The notes under the pieces: model-generated | What the model saw: the letters and a program-made list of their open reading frames with translations, nothing else | Told to the model about the DNA's origin: nothing | Database searches by the model: none | Part shown: positions 23,955 through 33,691 of the stretch, piece after piece | Layout: the number at the start of each line of letters is the position of its first letter | How positions within the stretch are numbered: position 1 is the first letter of the stretch | Source: Parapedobacter indicus | Lineage (GTDB): Bacteria; Bacteroidota; Bacteroidia; Sphingobacteriales; Sphingobacteriaceae | Length of the DNA: 64,000 nucleotides | NCBI RefSeq assembly: GCF_900113765.1 | Contig: NZ_FOQO01000008.1 | Coordinates: forward strand, 62,001-126,000 | Reading direction: 5' to 3' | Position numbers and translations under genes: made by a program

Positions 23955-26900
23955 ATGTACAAGGAATATAAGCAGCTCCATTTATCCGAAATTGGCAAAG
24001 AGGTATTGACCCGCTGGCAAACAGAAAAAATCTTTGAAAAAAGCATTTCCCAACGTCCGGCAGATCGACCTTATACCTTTTACGAAGGCCCCCCGTCAGC
24101 CAATGGTATGCCTGGCATCCATCATGTAATGGCTCGCACCATCAAGGATATTTTCTGCCGCTACAAAACACTCAAAGGTTACCAGGTAAAACGCAAGGGC
24201 GGCTGGGATACGCATGGTTTACCGATCGAACTTGCCGTCGAGAAAACGCTGGGCATCACGAAGGAAGACATTGGCAAAACCATTTCCGTTGCCGATTACA
24301 ATGCTGCGTGCCGTCGGGAAGTGATGAAGTATACCGATGTATGGAACGATCTGACCGAAAAAATGGGATACTGGGTCGATTTAGAGAATCCTTACATCAC
24401 CTACGAAAACGAATACATCGAGACCTTGTGGTGGATACTGAAAGAGTTTTACAACAAAGGCTTGCTCTATAAAGGGTACACCATACAGCCATACTCTCCG
24501 GCTGCAGGAACAGGTCTCAGCTCGCACGAGCTCAACCAACCCGGTACATACAAGCCCCTGAAAGATACCACCATCGTAGCAGAATTTCGCCTTAAACGTG
24601 ATCAGGTACACCCTGCCATGGCGGCCCTGTTCGAAGACGAAAACGAAGATACTGCTTTTTTGGCATGGACAACCACGCCATGGACACTACCCGCTAATAG
24701 TGCCTTAGTCGTCGGAAAGGACATCCGTTATGCCAAAATCCGCACGTTTAACCAATATACATTCGAACCGGTAAGCGTGGTGTTGGCTAAAGAACTGGTC
24801 GACAAATATTTCAAACCAGAGGGCCAAACTATTCCCTTAAAAGACTACAAGCAGGGCGACAAGATTATCCCTTGGGAAGTCCGCGGAGAATTTTCGGGAG
24901 CTGAGTTGGTCAATCTCCGATATCATCAGCTTCTACCCTATGTCACCAATGAAGAACTGGAACAAAACGCCTTTCGTGTCATTGCAGGTGACTTTGTTAC
25001 CACCGAGGACGGCACGGGTATTGTGCATTCGTCCGCAACTTTTGGTGCGGATGACTTTCGTGTAAGTAAGGAAAACGGCGTTCCCGGCGTATTCGTAAAA
25101 GATGAAAACGGCAAAGACGTCCCCATCGTCGACAAACGCGGACGATTCGTAAAGGAGATCGGTGAGTTTGGTGGCCGGTTTGTGAAAGAAGAATATTACA
25201 GCGACGATGAGCGGTCGGCCGATGGATTCAAACCCACTGATGTGCTCATTGCCATCAAATTGAAAGAAGAAAATAAAGCCTTTGAAGTAAAAAAATACGA
25301 GCACAGCTATCCCCATTGCTGGCGTACAGACAAACCTGTTCTTTATTATCCATTGGATAGCTGGTTTATTCGCACCACAGCGGTGAAAGACGAATTGGTG
25401 GCACTCAACAAAACCATTAACTGGAAACCGGAGGCTACCGGCACCGGCCGTTTTGGCAACTGGCTGGAAAACCTGGTTGACTGGAATCTCTCGCGCTCCC
25501 GCTATTGGGGCACACCACTACCTATTTGGCGCAGTGCCGATGAAAACGAGGAAATCTGCATCGGATCAATCGTCGAACTGAAAACAAAGATTGAAAACAG
25601 CCTCGCTTCCGATGTGCTCGATGTGGCTGAGAAAGCCAAGTTGCAGCAATATCTCAGTAAATTCGGTTCCGAGGAGCTTGACTTACACCGCCCCTACGTA
25701 GACGATATCGTCTTAGTATCGGAAGGAGGACAAAAACTCTACCGCGAGCCCGACCTCATTGACGTATGGTTCGACAGCGGAGCCATGCCTTTTGCCCAAT
25801 GGGGATTGGACCAACAGAAGCTAGCCGCGGACAGTGACACGCCGTTTAAATCCGAATTCGAAGGTGCTTATCCAGCAGATTTCATTGCCGAAGGGGTAGA
25901 TCAGACCCGAGGGTGGTTTTTTACACTTCATGCCATCTCCACCATGCTCAGGCATTCCGTTGCCTTTAAAAACGTGGTATCCAACGGTTTGGTACTCGAT
26001 AAAAACGGCAACAAAATGTCAAAAAGGCTGGGCAACGCGGTTGATCCTTTCGCCACCATCGAGAAACACAGCGCTGATGCCACGCGCTGGTATATGATCA
26101 GCAACGCAGCTCCATGGGACAACCTTAAATTTAACGAAGATGGTTTGGATGAAGTCCGCCGCAAATTTTTCGGCACGTTGTACAATACCTATGCTTTTTT
26201 CGCGCTGTATGCCAATATCGATAAGTTTGCTTACCAAGAATCTGACCTTCCCATTGCCAATCGGCCGGAAATAGATCGCTGGATCATCTCCCTGCTTAAC
26301 AGTTTGACCCAAGAGGTAGACGGTTATTACGCCGACTTCGAACCCACCAAAGCTGCCCGTGCCATCCAAACATTTGTGGATGAGCATCTGAGCAATTGGT
26401 ATGTGCGGCTTTGCCGCAGACGGTTCTGGAAAGGAGACTATACACAAGATAAAATTTCGGCTTATCAAACGCTCTACACCTGTTTGGACACGATCGCCAA
26501 ACTGATGTCACCCATCGCACCGTTTTTTAGCGATCGGCTGTATTTGGATTTGAACGGAGCAACCGGTAAGGAATCGGCCGAATCCGTACATTTGGCCGAC
26601 TTCCCGGTCTATCACCGTGAGTTGGTCGATAAAGATCTGGAGGACCGCATGGCCCTGGCTCAGGATATTTCGTCGCTTACGTTATCGCTGCGCAAGAAAA
26701 CGGGCATCAACGTTCGGCAGCCACTGAACAAGATTCTGCTGCCTGTACTTGACGACGATTTCCAGCGCAAAGTAGAAACGGTCAAAGAATTGATTCTCTC
26801 CGAAACCAACATTAAAGAAATCGAGTTTATTACCGATACTTCGGGTATCATCAAAAAGAAAATAAAGCCGAATTTCAAAACATTGGGACCGAAAGTAGGC

Positions 26901-27368
26901 AAGGACATGAAAGAAGTTGCCGGAGCCATCCAAGCGCTACGCCCGGACGAAATCGCCATGCTTGAACGGGAAGGACAAATTTCCGTACTCGGATCAAAAT
27001 ATACGGTATTGGCGGCCGACGTAGAAATTATTGCTGAAGACGTTGCCGGATGGCAAGTGACCAACCTGGGAAACCTGACGGTAGCGTTGGATATTCATAT
27101 TACACCACAGCTTAAAAATGAAGGCATCTCGCGTGAGCTGGTAAACCGTATCCAGAATCTGCGCAAGGAGCAGGGGTTTGAGGTAACGGACCGGATCCGG
27201 GTAAGTTTAAGCAACATTCCAGTTATTGCTGCTGCCGCTCAGGGTAATTTATCTTATATTCGCACCGAGATATTGGCAGACTCTTTGATATTTGAGGATA
27301 ACCTCATCACAGGTGACACGATAGAGATCGCTGAAAAGGAGATGAATGTTTTAATTGAAAAAGTGTAA
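23955..27368 (+). CDS. ileS: Isoleucyl-tRNA synthetase with altered GIHH signature (IleRS2-like)
   Basis: 1137-residue class I synthetase charging tRNA-Ile. The N-terminal Rossmann half has GPPSANGMPGIHH, WDTHGLPIE and a large editing domain (TTPWTLPAN near residue 240); the KMSKR loop is at about residue 686, followed by the anticodon-binding and C-terminal regions. At residues 54-57 the usual HIGH box (HxGH) reads G-I-H-H. In the literature as I recall it, this GxHH variant marks some type 2 (eukaryote-like) IleRS enzymes with very high mupirocin resistance. The overall alignment (HYGH-type context, RYKTLKGYQVKRKGGWDTHG) also fits type 2. The ATG at 23955 is chosen over an adjacent TTG. Confidence 0.95.
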   Translation: MYKEYKQLHLSEIGKEVLTRWQTEKIFEKSISQRPADRPYTFYEGPPSANGMPGIHHVMARTIKDIFCRYKTLKGYQVKRKGGWDTHGLPIELAVEKTLGITKEDIGKTISVADYNAACRREVMKYTDVWNDLTEKMGYWVDLENPYITYENEYIETLWWILKEFYNKGLLYKGYTIQPYSPAAGTGLSSHELNQPGTYKPLKDTTIVAEFRLKRDQVHPAMAALFEDENEDTAFLAWTTTPWTLPANSALVVGKDIRYAKIRTFNQYTFEPVSVVLAKELVDKYFKPEGQTIPLKDYKQGDKIIPWEVRGEFSGAELVNLRYHQLLPYVTNEELEQNAFRVIAGDFVTTEDGTGIVHSSATFGADDFRVSKENGVPGVFVKDENGKDVPIVDKRGRFVKEIGEFGGRFVKEEYYSDDERSADGFKPTDVLIAIKLKEENKAFEVKKYEHSYPHCWRTDKPVLYYPLDSWFIRTTAVKDELVALNKTINWKPEATGTGRFGNWLENLVDWNLSRSRYWGTPLPIWRSADENEEICIGSIVELKTKIENSLASDVLDVAEKAKLQQYLSKFGSEELDLHRPYVDDIVLVSEGGQKLYREPDLIDVWFDSGAMPFAQWGLDQQKLAADSDTPFKSEFEGAYPADFIAEGVDQTRGWFFTLHAISTMLRHSVAFKNVVSNGLVLDKNGNKMSKRLGNAVDPFATIEKHSADATRWYMISNAAPWDNLKFNEDGLDEVRRKFFGTLYNTYAFFALYANIDKFAYQESDLPIANRPEIDRWIISLLNSLTQEVDGYYADFEPTKAARAIQTFVDEHLSNWYVRLCRRRFWKGDYTQDKISAYQTLYTCLDTIAKLMSPIAPFFSDRLYLDLNGATGKESAESVHLADFPVYHRELVDKDLEDRMALAQDISSLTLSLRKKTGINVRQPLNKILLPVLDDDFQRKVETVKELILSETNIKEIEFITDTSGIIKKKIKPNFKTLGPKVGKDMKEVAGAIQALRPDEIAMLEREGQISVLGSKYTVLAADVEIIAEDVAGWQVTNLGNLTVALDIHITPQLKNEGISRELVNRIQNLRKEQGFEVTDRIRVSLSNIPVIAAAAQGNLSYIRTEILADSLIFEDNLITGDTIEIAEKEMNVLIEKV

Positions 27369-27372
27369 AATT

Positions 27373-27759
27373 ATGTCAAATAACAACGAGAAAACACGGT
27401 ATAGTGATGCTGAGCTACAAGAGTTCAAGGAGATCATCCTAGAAAAACTACGTGTAGCGAAAGAAGAACTGTCATCCTTAACCAAGTCGCTGAATAGCAG
27501 CAATGGCAATGGAACTGACGATACGGCAGGCACTTTTAAGACTTTGGAAGATGGGTCTGCTACGTTGGAAAAAGAGCAGACGAACCAATTGGCCGCACGC
27601 CAAAAAAAGTTCATCGACAACCTGGAGGCTGCTTTGGTGCGTATTGAAAACAAGACTTACGGCATCTGCCGCGAAACGGGCAAACTCATCCAAAAGGAAC
27701 GACTCCGTGCCGTACCGCACACTACGCTAAGCATGGAAGCCAAGTTGAAACAATATTAA
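27373..27759 (+). CDS. DksA/TraR-like protein lacking a full zinc finger
   Basis: 128 residues: a helical coiled-coil hairpin (about 10-85, SDAELQEFKEIILEKLRVAKEEL) and a short C-terminal part YGICRETGKLIQKERLRAVP, the usual place of the DksA zinc finger. Only one Cys remains (GICRETG), so zinc binding in the classical C4 way is not possible, as in many Bacteroidota members. It probably binds in the RNA polymerase secondary channel and modulates transcription (family inference). Starts four bases after ileS, so co-transcribed. Confidence 0.88.
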   Translation: MSNNNEKTRYSDAELQEFKEIILEKLRVAKEELSSLTKSLNSSNGNGTDDTAGTFKTLEDGSATLEKEQTNQLAARQKKFIDNLEAALVRIENKTYGICRETGKLIQKERLRAVPHTTLSMEAKLKQY

Positions 27760-27800
27760 CTGCCCTTCAACGATCAGCTTTCGGAAATCAGCCATGGAGT

Positions 27801-27843
27801 TGCTGAAACGCCGATAACTGATTGCTGAAAGCCGATAGCTATA
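27801..27843. repeat. Short imperfect direct repeat GCTGAAA(c)GCCGATA
   Basis: Two imperfect copies of GCTGAAAnGCCGATAnCT in tandem just before lspA, with a partly inverted relative (ATCAGCTTTCGG) at about 27774-27785. Similar GCTGAAAGC/CTGATAGC mosaics are common between Bacteroidota genes. No function known. Confidence 0.4.
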
Positions 27844-27847
27844 AACA

Positions 27848-28498
27848 ATGAAAGGCTACACCAAACCCGTTATTCTGATTCTGTCGGTACTCCTCATAGA
27901 CCAACTCGTCAAATTTTGGATCAAACTGAACATGACGCTTGGCCAGGAATACAAAATTCTGGGCGATTGGTTCATCATCCATTTCACTGAAAACAACGGC
28001 ATGGCTTTCGGCCTTGAATTCGGTGGGGAAGCAGGTAAGTTAGCGCTTTCGTTATTCCGTATAGCAGCGGTTATCGGCATTGGTTATGGCCTACATTACA
28101 TGATCAAGCGGAAGTACCATCGAGGGTTTATCCTCAATGTTGCCTTAATTTTTGCAGGTGCGATGGGAAATATCATCGACTCCACGTTCTACGGCCTGCT
28201 ATTCAGTGAAAGTACCTGGTTTGAAAAAGCGCAGCTTTTCCCTTCCGGGGGCGGTTATTCCAGCCTGTTCCACGGAAAAGTTGTGGACATGCTTTACTTC
28301 CCGATCATTCAAGGACATTTCCCTTCGTGGTTTCCCCTATGGGGTGGAGAAGATTTTCTCTTTTTCAGACCGGTATTTAACATTGCTGATTCGGCCATCA
28401 CCGTAGGAGTTGCACTCATCCTTTTGTACCAAAAGCGCTATTTCAAGGAAGAAGTTGTGGAGCCTGAAAGTTACAATAGCGAAATTATAGAAGACTGA
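27848..28498 (+). CDS. lspA: Lipoprotein signal peptidase (signal peptidase II)
   Basis: 216-residue inner-membrane aspartyl protease that removes signal peptides from lipidated prolipoproteins, needed here for the SusD-type lipoproteins. Four hydrophobic helices are seen. The catalytic Asp motifs are GAMGNIIDS and FNIADS, and the NNGMAFG stretch is present. A roughly 40-residue insert between the two Asp motifs (GYSSLFHGKVVDMLYFPII...) is the Bacteroidota form. Downstream of ileS and the DksA-like gene in the same direction, a common arrangement. Confidence 0.95.
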   Translation: MKGYTKPVILILSVLLIDQLVKFWIKLNMTLGQEYKILGDWFIIHFTENNGMAFGLEFGGEAGKLALSLFRIAAVIGIGYGLHYMIKRKYHRGFILNVALIFAGAMGNIIDSTFYGLLFSESTWFEKAQLFPSGGGYSSLFHGKVVDMLYFPIIQGHFPSWFPLWGGEDFLFFRPVFNIADSAITVGVALILLYQKRYFKEEVVEPESYNSEIIED

Positions 28499-30172
<1,674 letters not shown>

Positions 30173-30195
30173 GCTTGCGACTTATTGGTTTCGCG

Positions 30196-31371
30196 TTAGC
30201 GGCGTTGTATGGTATATCCCATTGTCCACTCCACGAAGTCGGCTTTTGCAGCGTGTGCTTTGATGGACACCCCTGCATAAGCATTCTTCCAAACTTTATA
30301 CCGTGTACCCAGGCGCAAGAATATCGGCTTGATTTCGCCATTGAATTTGTTGCGATGTACATAAACGCCCACATTACCGTTGAGGTATAACCGCTTGGTC
30401 AAAACGTGGTCAATATAGAAGGCTGGTCCTCCGGAAAACATGGATCCAATCTTGTTGAGCGCATCGCCAGCGATTTCAGGCTGGTTGCCCGAATCAGAAT
30501 AAAACAAGTCTCCGCCCACACCAAGACGCCATTGATAACCTACGGCATAACTCCAATACATGCCAACCGTGGACTTAAAATATCGCCTTCTGTTTTGCGG
30601 TTCGAATTGCTTGATGCCGAAGGCATAGTGCAGATGAATCTGGCCCCTTTCATCAAGTTCGGGCAATTCCCGCTTGGTGAAGTCCGGTGTCTGCCGGTAG
30701 GGGACGTATGTTATGGTTACACTCAGGGGCAACAAGTTAATGCCCTTATTGGGTTGCCTAATAGAACCATTGGAAAAGTGATGAAATGACAATCCGGCTC
30801 CCAATTGGAGATGATGACCTATCTTATAATTTGCCTGGACGCCCAAGTCAACAAAGACATTTCGGTGGGTACCCAACAAGATGTTCAAGGGATTATTCTC
30901 TTCATTATAAGGTTCAAAATTGCTCGCCAGTCCTAATGAGATCCGGTAATTGAAATCCCACCGCTTCAATCGCCCCGCCTTTATCGGCGCAGCAAAAAAA
31001 CCATATAGGGCAGTAGGCGTACCAATCTCTGCTTTGCGAAACGTACTGGCATAAAGTCCGATGCCATAGATCGGGTAGTTATATAACTGATGGTAGTCAT
31101 CTCCTTCCCGATCCGTCTGCCATCCTAGACGCAGGTTTATTCCGTTATAATAAATATTGCCGAATGATTCGCGAACCAATTTATTGTTGGCGATCATCCC
31201 GCCGTTTTCGATGTCCAATTGCACCAGCAATTGCCTTCGCTTAACGACATTTAAATAAGGGGTATCAACCTCCCCGCGTGGCCAGGTCTGGGCCTGCAGA
31301 TTATGTAAAAAACCAAACAGGAAGACAGCAATGATTCCCCATCGGTAGAAATAAGGCATTGCTTTGATCAT
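30196..31371 (-). CDS. PagL-like lipid A deacylase / acyloxyacyl hydrolase family outer-membrane protein
   Basis: 391 residues with a signal peptide (IIAVFLFGFLHNLQAQ). The PagL-type catalytic His-Ser region is seen as FHHFSNGSIRQPNKGINL in a beta-strand-rich body, suggesting an outer-membrane barrel that removes acyl chains from lipid A (the enzyme class is inferred from this motif). It is roughly twice the length of classical PagL, with an extra barrel-like half after residue about 230, as in other Bacteroidota members. It follows tpx on the same strand, with a hairpin between. Confidence 0.7.
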   Translation of the reverse strand: MIKAMPYFYRWGIIAVFLFGFLHNLQAQTWPRGEVDTPYLNVVKRRQLLVQLDIENGGMIANNKLVRESFGNIYYNGINLRLGWQTDREGDDYHQLYNYPIYGIGLYASTFRKAEIGTPTALYGFFAAPIKAGRLKRWDFNYRISLGLASNFEPYNEENNPLNILLGTHRNVFVDLGVQANYKIGHHLQLGAGLSFHHFSNGSIRQPNKGINLLPLSVTITYVPYRQTPDFTKRELPELDERGQIHLHYAFGIKQFEPQNRRRYFKSTVGMYWSYAVGYQWRLGVGGDLFYSDSGNQPEIAGDALNKIGSMFSGGPAFYIDHVLTKRLYLNGNVGVYVHRNKFNGEIKPIFLRLGTRYKVWKNAYAGVSIKAHAAKADFVEWTMGYTIQRR

Positions 31372-31381
31372 GAAGTAAACA

Positions 31382-31418
31382 CGCCTATGGTCTCGGCAAA
31401 AGCCGAATTCAATAGGCG
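31382..31418 (-). terminator. Two-tier hairpin between tpx and the PagL-like gene
   Basis: Outer stem CGCCTAT/ATAGGCG (31382-31388, 31412-31418) and inner stem TCGGC/GCCGA with an AAAA loop. It lies just past the tpx stop on the minus strand and is followed there by a short T-rich stretch. Termination is plausible; it may instead only separate the two genes. Confidence 0.5.
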
Positions 31419-31456
31419 CTTGCTTTGTGTTAAGTTAAGCTAAGCAATCGCAAAAG

Positions 31457-31957
31457 TTACGCAATCGCCGCCAAAGCCGCATCGTAGTTGGGTTCATCGG
31501 TAATTTCCGCAACCTGCTGGGTATATACTACCTTGCTATTTTCATCGACAACGACTACAGCACGGCTTAATAATCCAGCTAACGGACCATCGGCGATCTT
31601 CAGTTGATAAGCGTCGGAGAAATTGCTGTCTTTATATTCGGAAAGTGTTTCCACATTGTTGAGCCCTTCGGCAGCACAAAAACGTCCTTGAGCGAACGGT
31701 AAGTCTTTCGAAATGCAGAGCACGACGGTATTGTCCAGTCCCGCGGCTTTCTGATTGAATGCTCTTACCGAAGCTGCACAGGTTCCCGTATCGATGCTTG
31801 GAAAGATATTGAGAATGACTTTTTTGCCCTGATAATCGGCTAATGTCTTATCCGACAAGTTGCCCGCAGTTAACTTAAAATTGGGAGCCTGACTTCCAAT
31901 CGAGGGAAGTGTACCCGTAGTGTGCACATCGCTGCCTTTGAATGTGATTGTTGCCAT
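31457..31957 (-). CDS. tpx: Thiol peroxidase
   Basis: 166-residue periplasm/cytosol-type 2-Cys peroxiredoxin reducing lipid hydroperoxides and H2O2 with thioredoxin. The peroxidatic Cys is C60 in [13 protein letters not shown] and the resolving Cys is C94 in GRFCAAEG, matching the Tpx spacing of 34 residues. Length normal. Monocistronic by appearance, upstream of the PagL-like gene on the same strand. Confidence 0.95.
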   Translation of the reverse strand: MATITFKGSDVHTTGTLPSIGSQAPNFKLTAGNLSDKTLADYQGKKVILNIFPSIDTGTCAASVRAFNQKAAGLDNTVVLCISKDLPFAQGRFCAAEGLNNVETLSEYKDSNFSDAYQLKIADGPLAGLLSRAVVVVDENSKVVYTQQVAEITDEPNYDAALAAIA

Positions 31958-32038
31958 AGTTTGCTAATTTTCGGGTAATAATAGCAAATTACGATCGCAT
32001 GCAAAAAGATTAATACATTTGATTACAACCGGATGATA

Positions 32039-33691
32039 TTACGAAGGCCGGATTCTTTTGCTGGACATCCAACGTAAAAGTCCTCCCAGAAGGACAATTA
32101 ACACCGAGATTCCCAATACCGAAGCCTTACCATAAGGTGCCAGAATACCCAATATAAAGATCATTGCACCCACACCCAATAATGCGTAAGCCACCGTCCG
32201 GATTGCCAATATTCCCTGGCGCTCACCGTGGGATGCCACCTCCTGTTCTACCGATGCATCAGTCTTAGCTGTTACGCTTACTCGATACGGCTTTTTTCGA
32301 TAGATTACCTCAAAAACAGCCAGCAGCACGATGGGAAGTACGACACCCAAAACCGTTTCCTGCATGCGTGTTAAGCTGACATCCAATACCGCCGGACCCA
32401 AGAACTTGAAAAACACATTGACCGCCAAACTCGCCAGCGTGGTGAACAGAATCGAAAAGGACGTCTGACGTTTGGAAAACAGCGCCCACACCGCCGGGCC
32501 GTATAACGGCACACCCGTAAGGGCACCGATGCTCAATACCACCTCCACAATGCCCCCCATCGCCGGAACCATCAGCGCAACCAGTACCGTGACAACCCCA
32601 AATGCCAGCGTCGAACCCCGCGCCACCCACATCAGCGTCCCGTTGGAAGCCTTCGGATAGAGCCGTTTATACACATCGTTGGTAAACACAGCCGACGATA
32701 CGTTCAGCGAAGCGTTTACCGAGTCCGTCGTGGCAAAAATCATCCCCGTGATCATCAGCCCCATGATACCCGCAGGCAGCACCTCCTTGCACATCAGCAG
32801 GTAGGCCCCTTCGTTTTCCAGGCCCGCAAGGTCGGCATTCACCAGCCTGTACAGCATCGGCGGAAGCATCCAGATAACGGGGCTGACCAGGTAAAGCCAC
32901 CCGAACAGGTAACCCACCTTCTTCGCCTCCCGTTTCGTGGGCACGCTCGTGTACCGCTGCACGTAAGCCCAATTGCCGCCGATGAAGACCATGTTATAAA
33001 AACCGAAGGCAACCATGAACCACAGGGTATATTCTCCGCCCGTCAGGTTGAAAAAACCCTCCGGTGACGCCTCCACGAACCGGCCGATGCCCCCCACTTT
33101 GTCGAACGCCAGCGGAACCACGATCAGCACAGCCGCCGTAAGCACCACAAACTGCAGCACGTTGGTCACAATGACCGCCCAGAGCCCGCCCGAGGTGGTA
33201 TACAGTACCGCCATCAATCCGAACAGCATGATGGCATACTCCGACGGAAGGCCGGTCGATACATTCACCAGTTTGGCCACCGGATACAGGAAAGCACCGT
33301 TATAGGCAAAACTCATCAGCAAAAATACATACGTGTAAAATTTGTGCACGCCACCGCCGAAACGCTGCTGGATGAACGCCGCCGCCGTCAGCACGCCCGT
33401 TTGCCGCCACCTCGGCGCGATGAATCTACCGATGAGGAAACCCGCTATCGCCATCGTCCACTGGATGGCAACCGCCGCCCATCCCTGTTCATAGGCAATC
33501 GCTCCCCAGACCACAAACGTACCCGCCGAAAAGAAACCCATATACAGCGAAAGACCGCTCATCCACCACGGAAGCGCACCGCTCGCACCGAAGTACGACT
33601 TCATGTCAGCCTTCCGGTCGCTCATCGAAAGCCCCGCAACCAGGATGCCGACCGAAAAGACCGCGATTACCCAATAATCAAGTGTGGTCAT
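32039..33691 (-). CDS. Sodium:solute symporter (SSS family)
   Basis: 550-residue inner-membrane transporter with about 13 hydrophobic helices. LDYWVIAVFSVGILVAGLSM opens the first helix, and the SSS-type GGLWAVIVTNVLQFVVL and TTDSVNASLNVSSAVFTNDVY stretches, Na+ and substrate-site regions in this family, are visible. The ATG at 33691 overlaps the stop of the FAD oxidoreductase upstream (ATGA), showing translational coupling. It is the last gene of the 20-kb PUL operon, so it probably imports the small product (a sugar, sugar acid or oxidised sugar) freed by the periplasmic enzymes. The substrate is unknown. Confidence 0.9.
   Translation of the reverse strand: MTTLDYWVIAVFSVGILVAGLSMSDRKADMKSYFGASGALPWWMSGLSLYMGFFSAGTFVVWGAIAYEQGWAAVAIQWTMAIAGFLIGRFIAPRWRQTGVLTAAAFIQQRFGGGVHKFYTYVFLLMSFAYNGAFLYPVAKLVNVSTGLPSEYAIMLFGLMAVLYTTSGGLWAVIVTNVLQFVVLTAAVLIVVPLAFDKVGGIGRFVEASPEGFFNLTGGEYTLWFMVAFGFYNMVFIGGNWAYVQRYTSVPTKREAKKVGYLFGWLYLVSPVIWMLPPMLYRLVNADLAGLENEGAYLLMCKEVLPAGIMGLMITGMIFATTDSVNASLNVSSAVFTNDVYKRLYPKASNGTLMWVARGSTLAFGVVTVLVALMVPAMGGIVEVVLSIGALTGVPLYGPAVWALFSKRQTSFSILFTTLASLAVNVFFKFLGPAVLDVSLTRMQETVLGVVLPIVLLAVFEVIYRKKPYRVSVTAKTDASVEQEVASHGERQGILAIRTVAYALLGVGAMIFILGILAPYGKASVLGISVLIVLLGGLLRWMSSKRIRPS

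Noticed and set aside
23706..23981. Open frames on both strands across the 90-bp repeat pair
   Set aside because: They arise because the repeat happens to lack stops; the encoded text is itself repeated, without any domain, and overlaps the ileS start.
27760..27847. Intrinsic terminator between the DksA-like gene and lspA
   Set aside because: The partly inverted GCTGAAAGC/GCTTTC elements do not form a clean stem and there is no T-run.
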